Shown here one piece after another: positions 7,209 to 15,025 of a DNA stretch of 29,135 nt. The stretch is from JAJXWB01 sp047971685 (GTDB taxonomy: Bacteria; Pseudomonadota; Alphaproteobacteria; Rhizobiales; Beijerinckiaceae). Position 1 is the stretch's first letter; each line of letters begins with the position of its first letter. The stretch lies in assembly GCA_047971685.1 (NCBI GenBank), contig JBKDZW010000078.1, positions 1 through 29,135 of the forward strand, in the 5' to 3' direction. A model generated the notes under the pieces. The model did no database searches and had not been told where the DNA came from. It worked only from the letters and a program-made list of their open reading frames with translations. A program made the translations under genes and the position numbers.

Positions 7209-8876
7209 TCAGGGCTCCATCACATATTGTCCCGGCGCGGCCGCGATCGGCGGAAACAGCGCGCTGCCCGGCGCGCGCGCCGGACGTTGCGCGCCCGAGC
7301 GTTCGATGATCCACGGCGCCCAATGCTCCCAGTACGAGCCGGAACGCTTGTCGGCGCCTTTCAGCCATTCGTCGGCGCTTGTCGTCACGCCCGCGCCAAC
7401 GAAATAATGCGACTTCGGATTGCCCGGCGGATTGACCATGCTCTGCACATGGCCCGAACCCACGAGCACGAATTCCACCTTGCCGCCGTATAGCTTGGCG
7501 CCGGCGTAGGAATTCTTCCACGGACAGATATGGTCGGTCAGTCCGCCCATCACGAACATGTCGCACTTGACCTGCCCCATATCGATCGGCGCGCCGAACA
7601 CCTTGATCTCGCCGGGCTTGGTGAAAGCGTTGGTGAGGCCCTGATCGAGAAACTCGCGATGCGCGCGCGCGGGCATGCGCGTTGCGTCGCTGTTCCAGTA
7701 GAGGATGTCGAAGGCGGGCGGCGGATTTCCCATCAGATAATTATTGACCCAATAATTCCAGACGAGATCGTTCGGCCGCATCCAGGTAAAAGCGCTCGAA
7801 AGATTGCGTCCGTCGAGCACGCCCTGCGCCTGCGATATGCCGGCGACCATGTCGACCATGTCGGGAGCGGTGAAGATCGAGAGTTTCGTGTCTTCGGCGG
7901 AAACGTCGAGGCCGGTGACGATTGTGGTCGACGAGCGGACATGGCTGTCGCCGCGCGCCGCCAGAAAGCCTGCGGTCATCGAGGTCAGCAGGCCCGCCGC
8001 GCAAACCGCCGCCAGATGCACCTGCGGCGAGCCCGTGATTTCGCGCGCAGCCGCGCTGGCGTTCAAAATCTGCTCGATATACTTGTCGATGCTCCATTCG
8101 CTCTCGTTCGCGCTCGGGTTCTTCCAGGAGATCGCAAAGACCTGGATGCCGCGCGACAGGGCGTATTCGAACATGCTGCGGCCTTTGGCGAGATCGAGCA
8201 CGTAGAATTTGTTGATCATCGAGGGCACGAACAGAACCGGCGTCTCATAGACCATCTCTGTCGTCGGCGCATATTGGATGAGCTCGAACATCTCGTTGCG
8301 GAAAACCACCGCACCCTTGGTGACGGCAAGATTTTCACCGACCTTGAAGGCGCTTTTGTCGACCTGCGCCGGCATGCCGCCGTTATCGGCCATGTCTTTC
8401 AGAAAATTCTGAAGCCCGTCGAGCGTGCTCTGCCCGCCGGTTTCCACGAAGCGTTTCATGGCGGCGGGATTGCCGATCATCGTATTGGTCGGCGCCAGAG
8501 CGTCGGTCACGAGATTGGCGAAGAACCGATTGCGCTTGATGGCCAGATCATCCATGCCCATGGCGGTCGCAAAAGCGTCGACCGAGCGCGCCCACAGGAG
8601 ATACCCCTGCATCCAGATTGAAAATACCGGATTTTCCTTCCACACGGGATCGTTGAAGCGCTTGTCGCCGGAGGCGGGCTTGAGATCGGATTGACCCGCC
8701 ATCAGCCGGGACACTTCGCGCACCAGATCGGATTGCGCGGCCACCGCGCTCTCGCCCATCACGGGCCCGGCGATGTCGCTCATCATGCGCATGAGCGCGT
8801 GATGGGCGGCCTCCATCGCCTCTTCTCCGAAAATGTCGCCAACTACAGCTTCTTCACGGCCTGCCTGATCGCTCAT
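7209..8876 (-). CDS. phaC: PhaC-like polyhydroxyalkanoate synthase with variant lipase box
   Basis: A 555-residue alpha/beta-hydrolase-fold protein of class I PHA synthase length; such enzymes polymerise 3-hydroxyacyl-CoA at the granule surface. The catalytic triad can be placed: Cys292 in AAVCAAG, Asp448 in GGLTDHICPW, His476 in GSGHVQSMVNPP. Downstream blocks typical of the family are also present (NDLVWNYWVNNYL, PPPAFDILYWN, ADEWL, SYWEHW). The lipase box is A-V-C-A-A instead of the usual G-x-C-x-G, so substrate range or even polymerase activity may differ. Start: ATG 8876 with GGGAGGAGGT directly upstream; the longer frame to 9047 lacks such a site. It is flanked by the two phasins, which supports a granule role. 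Confidence 0.85.
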   Translation of the reverse strand: MSDQAGREEAVVGDIFGEEAMEAAHHALMRMMSDIAGPVMGESAVAAQSDLVREVSRLMAGQSDLKPASGDKRFNDPVWKENPVFSIWMQGYLLWARSVDAFATAMGMDDLAIKRNRFFANLVTDALAPTNTMIGNPAAMKRFVETGGQSTLDGLQNFLKDMADNGGMPAQVDKSAFKVGENLAVTKGAVVFRNEMFELIQYAPTTEMVYETPVLFVPSMINKFYVLDLAKGRSMFEYALSRGIQVFAISWKNPSANESEWSIDKYIEQILNASAAAREITGSPQVHLAAVCAAGLLTSMTAGFLAARGDSHVRSSTTIVTGLDVSAEDTKLSIFTAPDMVDMVAGISQAQGVLDGRNLSSAFTWMRPNDLVWNYWVNNYLMGNPPPAFDILYWNSDATRMPARAHREFLDQGLTNAFTKPGEIKVFGAPIDMGQVKCDMFVMGGLTDHICPWKNSYAGAKLYGGKVEFVLVGSGHVQSMVNPPGNPKSHYFVGAGVTTSADEWLKGADKRSGSYWEHWAPWIIERSGAQRPARAPGSALFPPIAAAPGQYVMEP

Positions 8877-9054
8877 CGCGACCTCCTCCCATTGCGCACC
8901 CAACCCAGACCCATCTTTCGCACTCTGCGGCGCGCTTCTTGTCAGCATCCTAGATTGGCAGCGCGCAACGCGAGCGGCAAGCAGCGATTTGCCAACACAA
9001 TCAAAAAGTCGATCAAATGCCTGGAAGGACGCGCATAGCCGCGCCATGTCTGTA

Positions 9055-9084
9055 AGAGCGCTTCGTTTACGAGAGCGCTTCGTT
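9055..9084. repeat. 13-bp direct repeat AGAGCGCTTCGTT, two copies, 17-bp period
   Basis: Copies at 9055-9067 and 9072-9084, separated by TACG. The words AGAGCGC and GTTTACG are shared with the four-hairpin array on the other side of the phaC-like gene, but these copies do not form a T-tailed hairpin. Function unknown. Confidence 0.6.
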
Positions 9085-9199
9085 CGTTAAGAATTCTTCG
9101 AGAAAACGCGCGGTCTCAATTGTGATGAGGCTCGTCGCCATTCAACACGCGCCAACCCCGCAGCCGCTTAAGCCGGAAACCACACGGAGCCCCGCACGC

Positions 9200-9227
9200 A
9201 AAAAGGCCCGCGAAAACCGCGGGCCTC
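9200..9227 (-). terminator. intrinsic terminator of the second phasin
   Basis: Read on the minus strand, a perfect 9-bp stem AGGCCCGCG / CGCGGGCCT with a 5-nt loop is followed by TTTTT. It lies about 25 nt after the phasin stop codon. Confidence 0.9.
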
Positions 9228-9251
9228 TCGAAACTCTCGAACCAGAGACGC

Positions 9252-9740
9252 TTACGCAACCTTGTCGAACTTGACGCCGAGCTTGACGATGTTGTCCTGG
9301 GCGCGCTTGGCGCTTTCCTGGGCGGCCTGGGCGACGAGAGCCCCGACCGTCTTGGCGCGCGAGACGTTCACATCGAACTGAGCGCGATAATAATCGGCCT
9401 GAACGCGGAAGGCGTCGTCGAGGCTCTTGGCGGCGACGGTCTTTTCAAAGGCGGCGATTGCGGCCTTGGCGTCGTCGAACATGGCGCCCTGAATTTCGCG
9501 GCTCGCCTTGGCGAGGCTGGCGACGGATTCGACAGCGGCGGATTCAACGGCGGCGGTGGCCTTTTCGGCGCCGGCATGCAGCGAAGTCGCGCGCTCAAGC
9601 GCCGTGCCGGCAGCGCGCTGCGCATATTCGCGGGCCGCCTCGAACGTCTTGTTGGCGGCGACGGCCTGTTCGATCTTGGCTTCGGCCGTGGGGGCGGCCT
9701 TGGGGGCGGCTTTGGGGGCGGGCTTCTTCGCAGCGGACAT
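9252..9740 (-). CDS. phasin family protein with Lys/Ala/Pro-rich N-terminus
   Basis: A 162-residue, Ala-rich, helical protein with the phasin-family core AKIEQAVAANKTFEAAREYAQ, KSLDDAFRVQADYYRAQFD and AKRAQDNIVKLG. It would bind PHA granules. The first 20 residues (AAKKPAPKAAPKAAP type) are a basic low-complexity tail resembling the histone-like tails of some granule proteins that also touch DNA; that comparison is inference. The start ATG at 9740 has GGAG seven bases upstream. It has its own terminator downstream and a TGC-type palindrome upstream (9818-9834), so it is probably a single-gene unit co-regulated with the first phasin. No signal peptide or cysteine. Confidence 0.85.
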   Translation of the reverse strand: MSAAKKPAPKAAPKAAPTAEAKIEQAVAANKTFEAAREYAQRAAGTALERATSLHAGAEKATAAVESAAVESVASLAKASREIQGAMFDDAKAAIAAFEKTVAAKSLDDAFRVQADYYRAQFDVNVSRAKTVGALVAQAAQESAKRAQDNIVKLGVKFDKVA

Positions 9741-10067
9741 GTCGGGACTCCATCCTCATCGAGCTATGGCTTCGGCCCCACCGTGAATGGCCCGGGGCGG
9801 CGGTTGAGTACCGAACCGTTGTGTGCATTGCAACATAAAATAATCAAAACCGATCACATTTTTGTGAAAATTACCATAACTATATGATTTCGCGCATATA
9901 TTTTTTTGTTGCAACGCACCTATATTGCGATATGCGACGTCGAACAACGCCAGCGTCTCCGCCGCTCATGCCGAGAGCGCGAAGGCGGGACGGCGGCGCG
10001 CAGAGGCGCGCTGCTGCAACACAAACGATCGCGGCAGCGCACTCAAGTGCGGTTGATTGTGCAAATC
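9741..10067. other. AT-richer intergenic region between phasin 2 and the acyl-CoA ligase
   Basis: No gene seen. Base composition falls clearly (A/T runs around 9835-9930). It contains the phasin 2 control sites, GTTGCAAC at 9908-9915, a TGCGATATGCGA direct repeat near 9926-9937, and a 12-bp palindrome GCACTcaAGTGC at 10039-10050. That last palindrome lies beyond the ligase stop but lacks a T run, so no firm terminator for the ligase operon is visible. Confidence 0.5.
9818..9867 (-). promoter_or_regulatory. regulatory region of the second phasin: TGC box and TCACA/TGTGA palindrome
   Basis: GTTG...TGCATTGCA...AAC (9818-9834) carries the same TGCATTGCA core as the first phasin promoter. A second palindrome, TCACAttttTGTGA, lies at 9854-9867. 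Common control of both phasins, for example by PhaR, is inferred from the shared core. Confidence 0.5.
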
Positions 10068-11651
10068 TCAATTCACGCGGCGGTCCTTGCCGGCCCAATA
10101 GGGCTCGCGCAATTCGCGTTTGAGAATCTTGCCGGACGGATTGCGCGGCAGCGCCTCGATGAAATCCACGGTGCGCGGCGCCTTGTAGCCCGCGATCCTC
10201 GTGCGCGCGAAGGCGATGATTTCGTCGGGCGAGGCCTCGACGCCGTCCTTCAGCACCACGACGGCTTTCACCGACTCGCCCCATTTGTCGTCGGGCACGC
10301 CGATGACGGCGACTTCCGCAATCGCGGGATGGCCGAAGATCGCGCTTTCCACTTCCGCCGGATAAATATTCTCGGCGCCCGAGATAATCATATCCTTCAC
10401 GCGGTCGTGCACGAACACATAGCCGTCTTCGTCGACATAACCGGCGTCGCCCGTGCGCAGCCAGCCGTCTTCGCTCATCGTGCGCTGCGTCGCCTCGGGC
10501 AGGTTCCAGTAGCCCTTCATGTTGGCGGACGAGCGCGTGGCGATCTCGCCGACCTGGCCTGTGGGAAGTTCCTTGCCATCGGCGTCGAGAATGGCGATCT
10601 CCACACCGTCGAGCGGCTTGCCCGCAGAACGCATGCGCGACGACCCCGCCGGATCGTGGTCTTCCGGATCGAGCGCGACAATCGTGCCCGTCGTTTCCGT
10701 CATGCCGTACATCTGCACGAAACCGCACTTGAACACGTCCATGCATTCGCGCAGCAGATCGAGCGGAATGGGGGACGCGCCATAGGTGATGTATTTCAGG
10801 CGCGAATAGTCGACCTGCCGCGCCTGCGGCAGCCGCACGATGAATTGCAATGCCGCCGGCACCATGAACAGGCGCGTGATGCGATGACGCACGAAATCGT
10901 CGAGCGTCGTCATCGCATTGAACTCGCGCGTGATGACGATCTTGCCGCCGTAAAAAGAGGCCCAGACCAGTGCGCCGGAGCCCCCGATATGGAAGACCGG
11001 CATGGAGACCAGCCAGACGTCTTCGTGCGAGGCCTCGCTCCAGTCGGGCAATTCCCCTCGCGGACGGCGGCGCGCGGCCAGAAGATTGGAATGGGTCAGC
11101 ATCGCGCCCTTGGGATGGCCGGTCGTGCCCGACGTATAGAGCTGGATCGCCACATCCCCTTCATCCACCTTTCGGTCGGGCTCGGCGCCGGATTGCGCAT
11201 CGCGCCATTGCGCGAAATTCTTGAAGTCCGGCTCTGTCCCCTCCATCACGATAATCGTGTGCACGCTCGTCAACTCGCCGGCGATCGCGCGGATGGCCGC
11301 GGCAAACTCTGCCCCGACGAACAGAACCTGCGCCTGGCAATCGTTGACGATATAGGCGATCTCGGGTGGCGCGAGACGCCAGTTGATCGGCGCAAGAATG
11401 ACGCGCGCCTTGCACGCGCCGTAAAACAGCTCGAAATAGGCATCGCTGTTCTTGCCGATGTAGCCGATATGGGTCTGCGGCTCCACGCCAAGCCCGATCA
11501 GTCCATTGGCGACCTGATTGACGTGCGTGTCGAACTGGCGGAACGTCGTCTCCGCACCCTCGAAAAAGACGGCGACCTCGTCGCCATAGAGCGATGCGTT
11601 CTTGCGCGCGATGTCGCCGACGACCGCCGGCTGAAAATCTTCAGAAAACAT
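10068..11651 (-). CDS. acyl-CoA ligase (AMP-dependent synthetase, FadD-like)
   Basis: A 527-residue ANL-superfamily ligase that activates a carboxylic acid with ATP and CoA via an acyl-adenylate. Motifs: the phosphate loop YTSGTTGHPKG at 172-182, YGMTETTG, the hinge block GDAGYVDEDGYVFVHDRVKD, SGAENIYPAEVE, and the C-terminal catalytic lysine motif PSGKILKRELRE. Start: ATG 11651 with AGAGGA upstream. The frame is open further up to a GTG at 11756 that overlaps the stop codon of the preceding dehydrogenase gene (GTGA) and would add 35 residues made of a pentapeptide repeat (see the repeat entry). I prefer the internal ATG. It is the last gene of the unit with the dehydrogenase pair and crotonase. 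Substrate not determinable; fatty, aromatic or alicyclic acids are all possible. Confidence 0.9.
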   Translation of the reverse strand: MFSEDFQPAVVGDIARKNASLYGDEVAVFFEGAETTFRQFDTHVNQVANGLIGLGVEPQTHIGYIGKNSDAYFELFYGACKARVILAPINWRLAPPEIAYIVNDCQAQVLFVGAEFAAAIRAIAGELTSVHTIIVMEGTEPDFKNFAQWRDAQSGAEPDRKVDEGDVAIQLYTSGTTGHPKGAMLTHSNLLAARRRPRGELPDWSEASHEDVWLVSMPVFHIGGSGALVWASFYGGKIVITREFNAMTTLDDFVRHRITRLFMVPAALQFIVRLPQARQVDYSRLKYITYGASPIPLDLLRECMDVFKCGFVQMYGMTETTGTIVALDPEDHDPAGSSRMRSAGKPLDGVEIAILDADGKELPTGQVGEIATRSSANMKGYWNLPEATQRTMSEDGWLRTGDAGYVDEDGYVFVHDRVKDMIISGAENIYPAEVESAIFGHPAIAEVAVIGVPDDKWGESVKAVVVLKDGVEASPDEIIAFARTRIAGYKAPRTVDFIEALPRNPSGKILKRELREPYWAGKDRRVN

Positions 11652-11666
11652 GCAATTTTCCTCTAT

Positions 11667-11756
11667 ATGCCACTGTGTCACACGCCACTGTGTCACATGC
11701 CGATGTGACACATATGATTGCGTCACATGCCGATGCGTCACATGTGATTGCGTCAC
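11667..11756 (-). repeat. six tandem 15-bp units between dehydrogenase stop and ligase start
   Basis: Read on the minus strand, six consecutive 15-bp units each start with GTG: GTGACGCAATCACAT, GTGACGCATCGGCAT and variants ending GTGACACAGTGGCAT. The first GTG overlaps the TGA of the dehydrogenase gene. The dehydrogenase's last codons (ATC GGT ATG TGA) resemble the unit, so the array probably arose by duplication of that gene end. All units stay in frame with the ligase and contain no stop in that frame. Each offers a GTG codon. Several units form TGTGA-N5-TCACA palindromes. Confidence 0.85.
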
Positions 11757-12958
11757 ATACCGATGACGACCTTGGCGATAATGTCGCGCTGCACTTCGGA
11801 GGTGCCGCCAAAAATCGTGTAGGCGCGACTGTTGAGATATTCGGGCAGAACGGTAAGCGCTTCCTCGGCCAGCCCGGATTCTGCATTCAGTTCGTAGAGC
11901 GGACGCCGCCCCTCCCAGTAGAGAGCGTCCTGGCCAAGCACGTCGACCGCAAAAGCAGTCATCGCCTGCTTGATTTCGGAATTGCGCAATTTGGCGAGCG
12001 AGGAGGAAACCGGCCCCGGATTCTGTCCCGATTGCAAACTCGACATGATCCGCAATTCCGTCATTTCCAGCGCGTCGATCTCGATCTCCATCTGCGAGCG
12101 GCGTAGCTTGAAAGCGGGATCGGCGGCAAGCGGCCCGTCGCCATCGCGATAGATATCGGCCAGATGCTCGATATGGCGCAGGATCGCGCGCAATCTGCCC
12201 GAAGACATGGCGCCCCCGCGCTCGAATTCGAGCAGATATTTGCCGTAGGACCAGCCCTGCCCCTCGGCGCCGACGCGATTTTCGACAGGAACTTTAACAT
12301 CGTCGAAAAACACCTGATTGGTCTCGTGATCGCCGCCGATGGTGAGGATCGGGCGCACCGAAATGCCGGGGCTCTTCATGTCGATCAGCAAGAAGCTGAT
12401 GCCATCCTGCTTCTTGGGCTCGTCGGACGTGCGCACCAGCGCAAACATCATGTTGGCGTGATGGGCATGCGTCGTCCAGATTTTTGAACCGTTGACGACG
12501 TAATGGTCGCCATCGCGCACGGCGCGCGTTTTCAGCGAGGCGAGATCGGAACCCGATCCCGGCTCCGAATAGCCCTGGCACCAGTAATCTTCCGCCTTCA
12601 GCATGCGCGGCAGATAATAATCCTTCTGCGCCTGCGTGCCGAATTGCATGATCACCGGCCCGACCATGCGCAGGCCCATGGGCGTGACCGCCGGCGCGCT
12701 TGCGGCCGCCGACTCGATCTCCCAGATATAACGCTGCGCGAGCGACCAGCCCGTGCCGCCGAATTCCTTGGGCCACAGCGGCGCCGCCCAGCCCTGCGCG
12801 AAGAGAATCTTCTGCCAGCGCGTGCCGACCGGCGGATCGGAAAACACGCTCGGCGTCAGATCATGCCCGCGCTTGAGATCGGGCGTCAGTTTCTTGTCGA
12901 GAAAGGCGCGCACTTCGTTCTGGAAGTCGCGCTCGGCCGAAGTAAAGGTCAGATCCAT
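11753..12958 (-). CDS. acyl-CoA dehydrogenase, large subunit of a predicted heteromeric pair (PimC-like)
   Basis: A 401-residue acyl-CoA dehydrogenase. It has the SEPGSGSDLASL substrate/FAD segment and WTTHAHHANMMF, but lacks the Arg-x-Gln-Phe-Gly FAD motif present in its neighbour. That division of FAD-site residues is typical of alpha2beta2 dehydrogenases such as the pimeloyl-CoA (PimC/PimD) or mycobacterial steroid side-chain enzymes. The medium-chain catalytic position is Gly (IFGGTSEVQ). Glu246 in EFERGG aligns with the isovaleryl-type base, so this subunit probably carries catalysis. Start: ATG 12958, 7 nt after the stop of the small-subunit gene, with TGAGG ahead. The longer frame to 13045 overlaps the neighbour and was rejected. 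Confidence 0.88.
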   Translation of the reverse strand: MDLTFTSAERDFQNEVRAFLDKKLTPDLKRGHDLTPSVFSDPPVGTRWQKILFAQGWAAPLWPKEFGGTGWSLAQRYIWEIESAAASAPAVTPMGLRMVGPVIMQFGTQAQKDYYLPRMLKAEDYWCQGYSEPGSGSDLASLKTRAVRDGDHYVVNGSKIWTTHAHHANMMFALVRTSDEPKKQDGISFLLIDMKSPGISVRPILTIGGDHETNQVFFDDVKVPVENRVGAEGQGWSYGKYLLEFERGGAMSSGRLRAILRHIEHLADIYRDGDGPLAADPAFKLRRSQMEIEIDALEMTELRIMSSLQSGQNPGPVSSSLAKLRNSEIKQAMTAFAVDVLGQDALYWEGRRPLYELNAESGLAEEALTVLPEYLNSRAYTIFGGTSEVQRDIIAKVVIGM

Positions 12959-12965
12959 GATGGCC

Positions 12966-14075
12966 TCACGCCGCTTGCTGACTGGTGAGCGCCGCATGGC
13001 GGCGCAGATGATGGTCGGGCCCGCCCACAATGGCGTCGAGCGCAATCACGCGCTTGAGATAAAAGCCTATTTCGAGCTCGTTGGTCACGCCCATGCCGCC
13101 GTGCAACTGGATCGCCTGCTCGCTCACAAAGCGCGCCGCGCGCGAAACCCTCACCCATGCCCCCGAAACCGCGCGCCCGCGCGAAACGAGGTCTGCGTCC
13201 TCGGCGTGGAGCGCGGCGCGCAACGCCATGGAGCGCGCCTCCTCGCAGGCGATCGCCATATCCGCCATGCGATGGCGCAGCGTCTGGTTGGCCGCCAGCG
13301 GCCGGCCGAACTGGATTCGTATCTTCGTGTAATCGACGGTGGCGTCCCTTGCCGCTTCCATCAGGCCGACGAATTCGGAGCAGAAAGCCGCCGTTGCGCG
13401 ATCGCAGGCGCGCTCGATTTCAGAAAGCGCATTGTCCGACAAGAGCGCATCGGCGCCGAGTTCCACGCCGCTCAATGTCAGGCGCGCAGCGCCCGCGCCA
13501 TCGACCGTCGCATGCGGCTCGACATCGAGCCCCTTCGTATCGCGCGCAACGACAAAAAGACCGATGCCTCCGCTGTCGCGCACGCCTCCCGATATGCGCG
13601 CCGAAACGATGAACCTGTCCGCGACATCGCCGCCAAGCACGGCGATCTTGGCGCCGTCGAGCTTCCAGCCCGCTGGCGTCTTGACCGCCTTGGAGGCGAC
13701 CTGCGCGAGATTGTAACGTGCGCCGGCTTCCGCATGCGCCAGCGCCAGCCGCAGCGAGCCGTCGGCAAGACCAGGCAGAAGCGCCGCGCGCTGCGCGTCG
13801 GAGCCGAGCGCCGCCACAAGCCCGCCGCACATCACAACCCCTGCAACATAATTATTGCGTATGCGATGGCGCCCCATGGCTTCCGTCACGATCGCGACAT
13901 CGACGATGTTTTGTCCCAGCCCGCCGTCCGCCTCCGGCAGGGGCAAGGCGAGCCAGCCGAGATCGGCCATTTCCTTCCAGATATCCTCTGCGCCGGCTTT
14001 CTGCGCGCGCGCCAGAAACATGGCGTTGGCGCTTTCGCGCAGGAGCCTTTGTTCTTCGGAATAGGTGAGGTCCAT
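12966..14075 (-). CDS. acyl-CoA dehydrogenase, small subunit of the predicted pair (PimD-like)
   Basis: A 369-residue member of the acyl-CoA dehydrogenase family, shorter than the catalytic paralogues. It keeps the FAD-contacting motif IRIQFGRPLAANQ (about 253-264) and the C-terminal QLHGGMGVTNELEIGFYLKR. The catalytic Glu of medium-chain enzymes is replaced (AIVGGPDHH), and the isovaleryl-type site shows Asp225 in ACDRAT. Together with its large-subunit neighbour this suggests a heterotetramer with this chain supplying part of the FAD pocket, which is an inference from family precedent. ATG 14075 lies 4 nt after the crotonase stop, with a GAAGGG site inside the end of that gene, so translation is probably coupled. 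Confidence 0.85.
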   Translation of the reverse strand: MDLTYSEEQRLLRESANAMFLARAQKAGAEDIWKEMADLGWLALPLPEADGGLGQNIVDVAIVTEAMGRHRIRNNYVAGVVMCGGLVAALGSDAQRAALLPGLADGSLRLALAHAEAGARYNLAQVASKAVKTPAGWKLDGAKIAVLGGDVADRFIVSARISGGVRDSGGIGLFVVARDTKGLDVEPHATVDGAGAARLTLSGVELGADALLSDNALSEIERACDRATAAFCSEFVGLMEAARDATVDYTKIRIQFGRPLAANQTLRHRMADMAIACEEARSMALRAALHAEDADLVSRGRAVSGAWVRVSRAARFVSEQAIQLHGGMGVTNELEIGFYLKRVIALDAIVGGPDHHLRRHAALTSQQAA

Positions 14076-14079
14076 ACGT

Positions 14080-14946
14080 TCAGCCCTTCTTGGCTAGCGA
14101 GGGATCGGCACGGCCGGCGACTGCGGGGCTAAGCCCCGAGGGGTCGATAATCATGCCGAATTTCATCATGTTGTGAGCGTGGCAAAGATGATGCAGGGCG
14201 AACGCCTGCTCAATCGCATTGTTCTGGCCCATTATGTCGAGCGAGCGATTGACCGCTTCCTTCACGGTCTTGACCGCGAAAGTCGGCTTGGCCGCTATTT
14301 TTTGCGCAAGCCCCAATGTGAATTCGGCAAGCTGTTCGCGCGCAACCACATGATTGACCATGCCGAGCGCGCGCGCTTCCTGGGCGCTCCAGAAATCGCC
14401 GGTCCACATCAGTTCCTTGGCCTTGCGCGCGCCCAGTTCCCAGGGGTGGACGAACCATTCGACGCCGCACACGCCCATGGCGATGGTCGGATCGCAGAAT
14501 GTCGCGTCCTCGCTGGCCACGATGAGATCGCAGGCCCATGCGAGCATCAGCCCGCCGGCCATGCACTTGCCCTGCACCTGCGCAATCGTCGGTTTGGAAA
14601 GATTGCGCCAGCGCCGCGTGTTCTGAAGGTAGATTTCCTGCTCGCGCCCATACCGCCCCTCTGCGCCTTCGGCCTCGAAATCGCCCCAGGTGGAGACAAC
14701 GGGAAAATCGCGGCCAAGTTTCTTGTCGCCGCCTTCGCGCAGATCGTGTCCGGAGGAAAAATGCGGATCGGCGGCGGCAAGGATGATGACCTTGACGTCA
14801 TCGTCGGCCACCGCACGGTCGAAGGCCGCGTTCAGCTCGTAGGTCATGTCGAGGTTCTGCGCATTGCGCGCCTGCGGCCGGTTCATCACGATCCGCGCAA
14901 CACCCTCGGCCGGCCGTTCCCAGAGAAGCGTGGAATAGGACGACAT
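14080..14946 (-). CDS. enoyl-CoA hydratase/isomerase (crotonase) family protein lacking both canonical glutamates
   Basis: A 288-residue crotonase-fold protein. The oxyanion/CoA segment HFSSGHDL and the ACDLIVASEDATF core are clear. The two hydratase glutamates are not present: Met134 stands at the Glu144 position of rat crotonase (AGGLMLAWACD), and Thr154 at the Glu164 position (FCDPTIAMG). A distinctive block VCGVEWFVHPWELGARKAKEL follows. It therefore may not be a simple hydratase; isomerase, hydrolase or lyase chemistry is possible. Start: ATG 14946 with GGGGGAGGT directly upstream; the longer frame to 15000 has no such site. It leads the operon crotonase, small dehydrogenase, large dehydrogenase, ligase. 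Confidence 0.85.
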   Translation of the reverse strand: MSSYSTLLWERPAEGVARIVMNRPQARNAQNLDMTYELNAAFDRAVADDDVKVIILAAADPHFSSGHDLREGGDKKLGRDFPVVSTWGDFEAEGAEGRYGREQEIYLQNTRRWRNLSKPTIAQVQGKCMAGGLMLAWACDLIVASEDATFCDPTIAMGVCGVEWFVHPWELGARKAKELMWTGDFWSAQEARALGMVNHVVAREQLAEFTLGLAQKIAAKPTFAVKTVKEAVNRSLDIMGQNNAIEQAFALHHLCHAHNMMKFGMIIDPSGLSPAVAGRADPSLAKKG

Positions 14947-15025
14947 CGTAACCTCCCCCGAAAATCCCTTGGCGCAAGAATTCTCATAGCAAACGAACAT
15001 GCGCGCCCGAAACTGTCGAACAATC

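Larger units (their letters stand above)
8877..9251. other. intergenic region upstream of the phaC-like gene
   Basis: No credible gene. It must hold the phaC promoter (minus strand), but I cannot point to a convincing -35/-10 pair. It also carries a 13-bp direct repeat (9055-9084) and the phasin 2 terminator (9204-9226). Confidence 0.6.

Noticed and set aside
9906..11708. 600-codon plus-strand open frame over the acyl-CoA ligase
   Set aside because: Antisense of a ligase gene with complete AMP-binding motifs; His/Arg-rich product without any family pattern.
11667..11756. CRP/FNR sites in the 15-bp repeat
   Set aside because: The TGTGA and TCACA words are separated by 5 bp rather than 6, and they arise from repeat duplication, so a true CRP/FNR site is not supported.
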